From an uncultured Rhodobiaceae bacterium (GTDB lineage: Archaea > Thermoplasmatota > Poseidoniia > Poseidoniales > Poseidoniaceae), in NCBI GenBank assembly GCA_937911445.1, contig CALDQY010000293.1, forward strand, positions 1 through 8,667: DNA of 8,667 bases, given 5' to 3'. The notes beneath the pieces were generated by a model that did not search any database, was not told the origin of the DNA, and worked only from the letters and a program-made list of their open reading frames with translations. Shown here in pieces: positions 1-5,264 of the stretch. Each line of letters starts with the position of its first letter. The stretch's first letter is position 1. The translations under genes were made by a program, and so were the position numbers.

Positions 1-350
1 ATCTACTGTCAACGATGGACGTCGCAGAGTGTGGGGCCTTCCTCGAATTGGAAGTGACCAATGAGAAAGACGCGATTATCGCTGCATCAACATGGAAACA
101 ACGCCAAGAAAGTGAGTCGTTGCCACAACTTGTTCTCATGTTGGACAACTTCGGTCCAGAGCGAAGCAAGGGGATGGTTGGTGAGCTCACCGATATGGGA
201 TTGCGTGATGCAGTGGTTCTCGAAGCAAGTGGGAATATCGTCTTTGATGATTTGGAAGAATGGCGTGAATGCGGTGTCGATGTTCTCTCAACCAGTGCCA
301 TCAATCGAGGAACTGCTCCTCTTGATGTCAGCATGCTCATCGACCAATGA
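1..350 (+). CDS. nadC: Quinolinate phosphoribosyltransferase (nicotinate-nucleotide pyrophosphorylase, carboxylating), C-terminal part
   Basis: The enzyme converts quinolinate and PRPP to nicotinate mononucleotide, CO2 and pyrophosphate, the step where de novo synthesis enters the NAD pathway; it is cytoplasmic. The reading frame is already open at position 3 and the gene begins upstream of the window, so only about 116 C-terminal residues of a protein usually near 280 are present. Visible family motifs are LELEV (positions 42-56), MLDNF (138-152), LEASGNI (219-239) and the C-terminal block VDVLSTSAINRGTAPLD (276-326), which corresponds to the family's VD-(I/L)-S-x-GALT-x-S-x-x-x-LD signature. 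The second Glu of LELEV and the Asp of MLDNF match acidic active-site positions of characterised NadC proteins. The ATG at 15 lies inside the barrel domain and is not the start. The next gene starts 9 bp downstream, with its ribosome binding site overlapping this stop codon, so the two are probably co-transcribed. Confidence 0.93.
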   Translation, partial: LLSTMDVAECGAFLELEVTNEKDAIIAASTWKQRQESESLPQLVLMLDNFGPERSKGMVGELTDMGLRDAVVLEASGNIVFDDLEEWRECGVDVLSTSAINRGTAPLDVSMLIDQ

Positions 351-355
351 GGTGA
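349..355 (+). promoter_or_regulatory. Shine-Dalgarno site GAGGTGA for the phosphopantothenate synthetase gene
   Basis: GAGGTGA is complementary to the 3' end of archaeal 16S rRNA and sits four bases before the ATG at 360. Its first two bases are the last two of the nadC stop codon, so ribosomes ending nadC finish on the next gene's binding site. This fixes the start at 360. It is the only near-perfect site of this kind I see in the window; most other starts rely on overlap with the upstream gene or have no clear site. Confidence 0.8.
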
Positions 356-359
356 ACCC

Positions 360-1118
360 ATGGATCATGCTGCCGACCCATCCCATCCACGTTATCGTTC
401 GTTGTTGATGCGTCATCGTCTTGAGGTTGCAGCCAAGAAGGGCATGCTTGCTGATTCAGCCATGATCGCTCATGGACGTGGAGAAGCCTACGATTATCTA
501 CTTGGTGAGACGACCATTCCAAGCGCTGATATTGCAACACAGATTGCACTTCACGCCTTAATCCAAGCAGAGCACCCTATCCTTTCTGTCAACGGTAATG
601 TGGTCGCATTAGCAGGTGATGAAATGCTCAAGCTTGCCAACAAGATTGGTTGCCCACTTGAAGTCAACATATTCTACAGAACGCCGGAACGAATGGATGC
701 CCTACTCACAGATTTGAACGAGAGGAAAGAGCGACTCGGGCTTGATGTGGACATCCTTGGAGCGAACCCGGATGCAGTTATTCCAGGTCTCAAAGGACCT
801 CGTGCGAAATGCGAAGCGATGGGTATTCTACAAGCTGATACCATTCTTGTACCGCTCGAAGATGGGGACCGCTGCGAAGCCTTAGTTGCCATGGGCAAGA
901 CGGTCATTGTCATCGACCTCAATCCACTCTCTCGTTCATCGCAACGTGGAAGCATCACCATTGTGGACGAATTATCACGATGTTTGGAAAACATGCTCAC
1001 CATGGAGACTGAAGCGTTACCATCTCTCGATGCATATGATCATCTACAAACACTACAAGACGCACTCAACGCCATCGTTGATGGAATGAAAAACAAATTC
1101 TCGGAAGCAAAAGAATGA
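360..1118 (+). CDS. 4-phosphopantoate--beta-alanine ligase (archaeal phosphopantothenate synthetase)
   Basis: This enzyme joins 4-phosphopantoate to beta-alanine with ATP, giving 4'-phosphopantothenate. Together with pantoate kinase it replaces the bacterial PanC/CoaA route to coenzyme A in most archaea. The 252-residue length is normal for the family. Motifs run the full length: HPRYRSL (residues 9-15), AHGRGEAYDYLLGE (37-50), SVNGN (76-80), LEVNIFYRT (100-108), IPGLKGPR (141-148), VPLEDGDRCEAL (164-175), IDLNPLSR (185-192) and ITIVDELSR (199-207). The Asn/Arg/Asp-rich blocks are those associated with ATP and phosphopantoate binding in this family. The start at 360 is set by a strong GAGGTGA site. 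The gene follows nadC and overlaps the next start by four bases (ATGA), pointing to an operon. Pantoate kinase, its usual pathway partner, is not in the window. Nothing looks damaged. Confidence 0.93.
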   Translation: MDHAADPSHPRYRSLLMRHRLEVAAKKGMLADSAMIAHGRGEAYDYLLGETTIPSADIATQIALHALIQAEHPILSVNGNVVALAGDEMLKLANKIGCPLEVNIFYRTPERMDALLTDLNERKERLGLDVDILGANPDAVIPGLKGPRAKCEAMGILQADTILVPLEDGDRCEALVAMGKTVIVIDLNPLSRSSQRGSITIVDELSRCLENMLTMETEALPSLDAYDHLQTLQDALNAIVDGMKNKFSEAKE

Positions 1119-1795
1119 ATCTTTCGAGAATTCATTGGGAAGGCTTCAAAGGCCGTCAAGTCAGAGAGTTTACCATGAGTGAGGACGGTCAAGAAACTCG
1201 CGGACTGATTGATGTCAACGCGCTTCCGGAACCCGTTCGCCGCATGGCTGAGGTCATGACGGGACTTGATCCTGAATGGACCATCGACGGTTGGCTAACA
1301 CAACAGGCAGAGCAAACACTCGCTCTCCTCCGCCATGATCTCAAGCGAGAACGATTGCTCCTAGAGCAGCGAAAGTTCCGCCTTGACGACCTTGAACGAC
1401 GAATCGCCCCAGAAGAATCCGCAAAGGATGAGCACCAAATGTCCATCTTCGATTGCTTTGGTCTTGACGAGGACAACACCTTCACTGGACTTTCACAACG
1501 TGGTGAAAAACAACGTATCGAGGAGGGGGAAGCACATGGTGCTGAGGCCTTCATCGAACTCCTACCAGATGATCAAGTCGATGACCCACTCCTTGCAGTT
1601 GCCTGTCAACTCGTAGTCATGATCGTCGATGGAGAGATCGAGAAAGGCGAACCAGTCGCAACACTCGAGGCCATCTTCGAGCGTATGCTTGAACATGGTG
1701 TCGAGGAAGAAGAAATCGACGAAGCCATCGATTATCTCCTGACGACTGGTGGACTCATCGAAGTTGATGATGACTGTTTCATCACAACCATCTGA
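1115..1795 (+). CDS. Unrecognised acidic protein with central coiled coil and possible C-terminal winged helix
   Basis: I do not recognise this 226-residue soluble protein. No signal peptide or membrane segment is visible. Residues about 62-98 form a charged helix rich in Gln, Glu, Arg and Leu that should make a coiled coil. Residues about 100-150 look like a linker, with the hydrophobic patch MSIFDCFGLDE at 109-119. Residues about 155-226 are strongly acidic and alternate helices with a terminal strand pair; DYLLTTGGLIEVDDDCF (206-222) resembles the recognition helix and wing of a winged-helix domain, but the acidity argues against simple DNA binding. The ATG overlaps the stop of the CoA ligase (ATGA), implying translational coupling and co-expression with cofactor genes. 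An in-frame ATG at 1175 would remove 20 residues; I prefer 1115 because of the overlap. Nothing in it suggests catalysis, so it may be a protein-protein adaptor or regulator. This is inference. Confidence 0.8.
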   Translation: MNLSRIHWEGFKGRQVREFTMSEDGQETRGLIDVNALPEPVRRMAEVMTGLDPEWTIDGWLTQQAEQTLALLRHDLKRERLLLEQRKFRLDDLERRIAPEESAKDEHQMSIFDCFGLDEDNTFTGLSQRGEKQRIEEGEAHGAEAFIELLPDDQVDDPLLAVACQLVVMIVDGEIEKGEPVATLEAIFERMLEHGVEEEEIDEAIDYLLTTGGLIEVDDDCFITTI

Positions 1796-1837
1796 GTAAA
1801 TGTCAGATATGTCTATTGAGGTCTCCATGCAAGAAGG

Positions 1838-3247
1838 TCATTCTTCCTCAAGTTGGGCATCATTCTCGGCCTCAAGATTGGAATTATACCAAGACTCTAT
1901 GTAATCGATTCTATCTTGATCCAACCCTAGTGTTTTGGCAGATAACTTGAGGAATTTCCTTTCTTCGTCGGTGATTATTCTATCCTCCATGGCGATTTCA
2001 TAGGCCTCAATATACGACAATTCAGCTTTTGTGAATGCCTCTGGCATCAAAACCGTAGAGAAACTGTTAATCGCTGTAAAAATTGGTTTTCTTAGGACAA
2101 TAAGTGGTAGCCCTACAATCAACGCTCCAATGAGTCCTCCTCCTCCGAGGAAATCTTCCATGATCTCGGAAGCGACGAGAAGGGAAACACCGCCCATAGT
2201 GGCGAATATGGCGGTGCTGAATGTTTTTCGCAACGTTTCATCGATGCCAAGGATTTCATTTTTCAATACGCCATATGTGAACATGAAGCCTTCCAGCATG
2301 CCTGTCAAAAGAATACTGAAAAGGAACCCATACAGGATGAAAAGATAAGTGGTTAACGCTTGTTCACCGTATTCTTGCTTAACGGTTCCGACGTCGGCTA
2401 AATTCCAGTCCCCGAACATAATCACCATGGATATGATACCTATCGTCATCGCACCTTTGATAATGGCTTTTCCTGCAAATCCAATGAAAAGGGATCGAGC
2501 CTCAATGGCCTGATTCTCCGTCTCAGGGTCTTTGGCAAGAGATTTCCACGATTTGCGCATAAATACCATAGCGAAGAGTGCTGAGAACACAGGTAAAACC
2601 AACAGAAGTTGCCCAGCGGTGGAATTACCTGGAACCATGTAGACATAGGGTGCGTAATCCTCACAAACACCAACCAATTCAGGAGACCCCGTTGAACTGA
2701 TGATTTCAGCGGGTTGCGATACCGTCCCTTCTGCACAGTACACGTGGTATGCGCCGCCAATAACATCGACAGTTCCATTCGGAGAGAGAAGAATCAACAA
2801 AGTAAATACCATCGTCGCTAACAAAGGAATAGCCCACCAGAGATTATTTTTGATGATCGGTTTTGTCATGAATTCCAGCCCTTTGATGGGATAAAAGGAA
2901 ACTGTGCAAACATACATCATGACACATGTCAATCCGCAGATATACCAGCCAATACGGAAATATTGGACAAATTCGATAAATTCAGGGCTCCCCTCGAAAG
3001 GATAAATGTTGTACCATGCAACCATTACTCGATATGCCTCAGCAGCGAGAAGTACAAACATGAATCGGTTTTCTGGCCGATCTGGACGCGCCCGAATCGT
3101 GAGCGATGCAAGAGCGAGGAGTACCAAACATGTCACAAGAGAAAGGCCTGCATGAATAATGCTGAGTCCGACGGTTTGCCCGTTGAAGAGGTCAATGTCA
3201 CCAATCTGTCGTAGGTAGTATGGTACGATGTCGCCGACATGACCCAT
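1838..3247 (-). CDS. Nine-helix membrane protein, receptor-like, with helical cytoplasmic tail
   Basis: I do not recognise this 469-residue integral membrane protein as a named family. Hydrophobic segments lie near residues 28-51, 62-81, 97-120, 136-155, 212-231, 257-279, 298-326, 343-360 and 369-387. Charged loops (IRARPDR, KPIIK, RKSWK and RKP inside) agree with an outside N terminus and inside C terminus. The loop at 156-211 is therefore external. It carries two N-glycosylation sequons (Asn157, Asn208) and two cysteines (171, 195) that could pair. KNEILGIDETLRKTF (329-343) recalls the LKYRLFDIDxxIRRT segment near the end of multi-helix sensor regions of some bacterial histidine kinases, but no kinase domain follows. 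The tail (about 405-458; AYEIAMEDRIITDEERKFL at 415-433) resembles TerB-like or EF-hand-like helical modules. The gene is convergent with the upstream operon (42 bp gap) and divergent from the hairpin-protein operon. Its base composition appears more AT-rich than its neighbours. A sensor or transport role is possible but unproven. Confidence 0.85.
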   Translation of the reverse strand: MGHVGDIVPYYLRQIGDIDLFNGQTVGLSIIHAGLSLVTCLVLLALASLTIRARPDRPENRFMFVLLAAEAYRVMVAWYNIYPFEGSPEFIEFVQYFRIGWYICGLTCVMMYVCTVSFYPIKGLEFMTKPIIKNNLWWAIPLLATMVFTLLILLSPNGTVDVIGGAYHVYCAEGTVSQPAEIISSTGSPELVGVCEDYAPYVYMVPGNSTAGQLLLVLPVFSALFAMVFMRKSWKSLAKDPETENQAIEARSLFIGFAGKAIIKGAMTIGIISMVIMFGDWNLADVGTVKQEYGEQALTTYLFILYGFLFSILLTGMLEGFMFTYGVLKNEILGIDETLRKTFSTAIFATMGGVSLLVASEIMEDFLGGGGLIGALIVGLPLIVLRKPIFTAINSFSTVLMPEAFTKAELSYIEAYEIAMEDRIITDEERKFLKLSAKTLGLDQDRIDYIESWYNSNLEAENDAQLEEE

Positions 3248-3332
3248 GAAAATGGTAAAATTTTATCTTAAATAGTTATTATTACTGATTTGCATCAGAA
3301 TATTATCGGTACTCGAACAAACAGAATTGGGT
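3248..3332. promoter_or_regulatory. AT-rich divergent promoter region with TATA-like element
   Basis: This is the only strongly AT-rich stretch in the window, between two divergently oriented membrane-protein genes. On the minus strand, CTATTTAAGATAA (3275 to 3263) resembles an archaeal TATA box. Its centre is about 22 bases before the ATG at 3247, so transcription would start at or very near the start codon and the transcript would be leaderless or nearly so. Read on the plus strand the same bases give CTTAAATAG (3267-3275), which could serve the rightward operon with a leader of roughly 30-40 bases. Whether one element drives both directions cannot be told from sequence alone. No repeated operator is visible. 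Confidence 0.5.
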
Positions 3333-4007
3333 ATGGCCATTGTGAATCTTGACGCTCAGTGGCAAATTAGAGGGAGCCCTTGGACATCCCAGTGGTGTCT
3401 TATCAGAGTCCCAACGGATATTCTCTACATGAGAATTCTAGTGAGCATGTTCTGTGGCTGGATGGTATGGGCGAGTTTTGTGACATGGCGCTTAACTCAT
3501 CCTGAAGTTGCTGTGTTAGCAGGTATTGTTAGCGTCTTTGTTTGTGAGGCGACGATCCATCGTGCTGAGCGAAAGGGACTGCAGCGAGAACGGATGCAAC
3601 TTCGACAACAATTGAATCTCTCCGCTCACAATATCAACCAACTTCAGGAATCCCTGTCGAATGTTCAGGCTGAACTTCATCGAAGAGATATCATTGGTAC
3701 ACCGGCTGCTCGAGAATTGCTCAAACGCCAAGAAGAGGCCATGAACGCGCAATCATCCGCATTAGAGGATCGAACTAGTCGTCAAGATAGAATGTTCGTT
3801 GCGATGGAACGCCTTCTTGCTCTCCAAACCGAACAGACGGCTTCCATTCAGCAAAATCTTGCTGAATTGCTCACACAGCTTGCCTCTGAACCACGTCAAC
3901 ACGTTACCATGACCGATAGTGTTCTTGTTCAGAATCGGGAAGAAGAGCGTATGCGAAGACAGTACCGAAGGATGAGTGACGAGTTCATCGCTGAATTGTT
4001 TGACTAG
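3333..4007 (+). CDS. Membrane-anchored coiled-coil protein with N-terminal helical hairpin
   Basis: I do not recognise this protein. Counting from the ATG at 3333 (224 residues), two hydrophobic helices lie near residues 33-52 and 57-74, joined by a very short turn (THPE). They are followed by a long cytoplasmic region (about 75-190) rich in Gln, Glu, Arg and Leu that should form one or two coiled coils, with a break near a Gly-Thr-Pro-Ala (about 122-125). The end, after MTDSVLVQN, is a charged helix closing with EFIAELFD. Alternative starts are TTG at 3327, which adds two residues, and ATG at 3429, which would put the first helix at the very N terminus. No ribosome binding site decides between them. 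It heads a three-gene run of similar architecture. A scaffold or membrane-organising role is suggested only by shape: no enzyme motif is present. Confidence 0.78.
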   Translation: MAIVNLDAQWQIRGSPWTSQWCLIRVPTDILYMRILVSMFCGWMVWASFVTWRLTHPEVAVLAGIVSVFVCEATIHRAERKGLQRERMQLRQQLNLSAHNINQLQESLSNVQAELHRRDIIGTPAARELLKRQEEAMNAQSSALEDRTSRQDRMFVAMERLLALQTEQTASIQQNLAELLTQLASEPRQHVTMTDSVLVQNREEERMRRQYRRMSDEFIAELFD

Positions 4008-4043
4008 CGGTATCTTGAGAACCTTGGGTTCCTTGGATTGCGC

Positions 4044-4364
4044 ATGGCGACCAAGCGAGAACATGCTGTTGCCATTCTCGATGCCATCGATTCCAAGGCT
4101 CGATTGAAATCCAGAACAATCCTTGGAGCAGGCGTTGCAACCGCCTTTCTCCTCGTCATTGCCTACCTGACAATTTGGCATTATGCAGTTGGTGGAGGAT
4201 TGCTCATCGGCCTCCTCTTACAAGTGACGCATGAGCGAGTGACCGTGGCAGTTGATGCGATGATTGCAAGCAACATGGAGAAACTTGGCTGGAAGATGGA
4301 GGCACTTGACGATGAAGCCTCCATGGCCAAATTGAGGAAACTTGCCAAGCGAAACGAGGGATGA
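4044..4364 (+). CDS. Small membrane-hairpin protein (possible paralogue of the next gene)
   Basis: This is a 106-residue protein of unknown function. A charged N-terminal helix (residues 1-25, MATKREHAVAILDAIDSK) is followed by two membrane helices near 26-44 and 47-62 and a mixed-charge tail (63-106) ending in LRKLAKRNEG. I chose the ATG at 4044; a TTG at 4038 would add only two residues, and no ribosome binding site is visible for either. The gene lies 36 bp after the coiled-coil membrane protein and overlaps the next start by four bases (ATGA). Aligned at AYL and LIG in the second helix, the region after the hairpin matches the following protein in spacing: A-x-D-x-x-I, then Leu seven residues on (AVDAMIASNMEKL here, ATDLWIEEMLSDL there). 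This suggests an old tandem duplication. The neighbouring gene may encode a hetero-oligomer partner. Confidence 0.75.
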   Translation: MATKREHAVAILDAIDSKARLKSRTILGAGVATAFLLVIAYLTIWHYAVGGGLLIGLLLQVTHERVTVAVDAMIASNMEKLGWKMEALDDEASMAKLRKLAKRNEG

Positions 4365-5029
4365 GTATGGGCACCATTCCTCGTGGAATCCACTCGTACC
4401 AAGAACTTCGAAAGCGATGGATGATTTCGGTTCTCCTCCTTGGGGGCGTTGGCGCTGGAGCAGCCTATCTCTTGACTGCATCATGGTTCGTTGTTGCTGT
4501 TTGTTTTCTGATTGGGCAAATGATATCCTTTGCGGATTTTTTCAGGCTCCGCAAAGCGACTGATCTCTGGATTGAAGAAATGCTCAGCGATTTGCACATC
4601 GATGTCGATGATTTCGGTTCGCAACTTACACCAGCATTCGTTATGCAACAATGGGAATTACAGATGAAAAAAGAACGATCGAACCCATTGATGACACGAG
4701 GAAAGGATGAGCGAGGATTCACACCAGGGATTCTTGAGTCCGATTTGGATTCAAATCGTGACATCATGCAAGCCGAAGATCGTGAAGAATATCATGGCCT
4801 CGAGGATGATTTGACTGTCGCCCAGCAAGTGAAAGCAGAAGCGGATCAGCGCTATGCTGAACATGCTCAACAACGCTGGGAAGAAGCTGAACGAAACGAT
4901 CCAGATTTGATTGAAGCAGGCGTCAAACGATTAGGCGACCTTGTTGCAACAGATTACTTCGAAAAGAATCACGATCCAAATGCCATGTCTAAATTGATGG
5001 AAGGTCAGTCTTCCAGTGATGACAATTGA
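4361..5029 (+). CDS. Membrane-hairpin protein with long acidic cytoplasmic tail
   Basis: This is a 222-residue protein of unknown function. A basic N terminus (RGIHSYQELRKRW, 8-20) precedes two membrane helices near residues 19-39 and 42-60. The remaining 160 residues are hydrophilic and acidic, and should be cytoplasmic with the N terminus also inside. The tail contains a proline/glycine-bearing linker (about 108-125) and then a long charged helix (about 135-182; LTVAQQVKAEADQRYAEHAQ at 151-170). The first ATG overlaps the upstream stop codon. A second in-frame ATG at 4367 sits six bases after GAGGG (4356-4360), a better ribosome binding geometry, so the true start may be 4367. The last 25 bases overlap the end of a gene on the opposite strand. 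The protein appears related to its upstream neighbour through the hairpin and the helix just after it, with a much longer tail. Confidence 0.78.
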   Translation: MSMGTIPRGIHSYQELRKRWMISVLLLGGVGAGAAYLLTASWFVVAVCFLIGQMISFADFFRLRKATDLWIEEMLSDLHIDVDDFGSQLTPAFVMQQWELQMKKERSNPLMTRGKDERGFTPGILESDLDSNRDIMQAEDREEYHGLEDDLTVAQQVKAEADQRYAEHAQQRWEEAERNDPDLIEAGVKRLGDLVATDYFEKNHDPNAMSKLMEGQSSSDDN

Positions 5030-5217
5030 ACGAGCAGTTCGTCCACTGCATCGCGTAGTCCACGCATGCTTTCTGATTCAACGACAATTTCGAGATGTGT
5101 TGCAGCCTCGTTCTTGACTGTAAAGGCGTAACCGGCCTGCTCAAGAAGTTCGATCATTGGTTTCGAATCCGCCGCACTGCCAGACCAAGAGACGACAACA
5201 TGATGCTCGGACGACAT
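5005..5217 (-). CDS. Small protein, possible Pcc1-like KEOPS subunit
   Basis: A 70-residue protein starts from the ATG at 5217. Its predicted order is strand (HHVVVSWSG, 5-13), helix (14-29), strand (YAFTVKNE, 30-37), strand (THLEIVVESES, 40-50) and helix (RGLRDAVDELLVQLSSLE, 52-69). That beta-alpha-beta-beta-alpha layout, and the ending with hydrophobic strand, acidic residues, then LRxAxxxLL, resemble Pcc1, the small dimerising subunit of the KEOPS complex that makes the t6A modification on tRNA. Similarity is weak at residue level, so this is a suggestion only. In-frame ATGs at 5241 and 5256 would lengthen it; the extra residues look non-conserved. The gene fills the otherwise empty gap between two rightward genes. 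It overlaps the upstream gene's end by 25 bases tail to tail and lies 47 bp from the divergent GTPase gene. Confidence 0.6.
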   Translation of the reverse strand: MSSEHHVVVSWSGSAADSKPMIELLEQAGYAFTVKNEAATHLEIVVESESMRGLRDAVDELLVQLSSLED

Positions 5218-5264
5218 AGCCTTGCCTTCACGCGTACCCATATGAGGATAATGCATGAAATCAA

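Noticed and set aside
674..1003. 109-codon open frame on the minus strand inside the CoA ligase gene
   Set aside because: It is antisense to a full-length, strongly conserved enzyme and its Ser/Arg-rich translation looks like a frame shadow.
1562..1828. 88-codon minus-strand open frame, rich in Asp, Ile and Phe, at the end of the unknown coiled-coil gene
   Set aside because: Its composition is explained as the reverse of an acidic Glu/Asp/Ile-rich coding stretch; the plus-strand gene is supported by ATGA coupling.
1796..1837. Possible bidirectional terminator in the 42-bp convergent gap
   Set aside because: I see no stem-loop and no oligo-T run in either direction.
4019..4031. Perfect short inverted repeat GAACC-TTG-GGTTC between the first two hairpin genes
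   Set aside because: A five-base stem with a three-base loop and no T-run is too weak to call a terminator or operator, and such repeats occur by chance.
3762..4181. 139-codon open frame on the minus strand across the first two hairpin-protein genes
   Set aside because: It spans two plus-strand genes and their gap, and the translation has low-complexity, shadow-like composition with no domain pattern.
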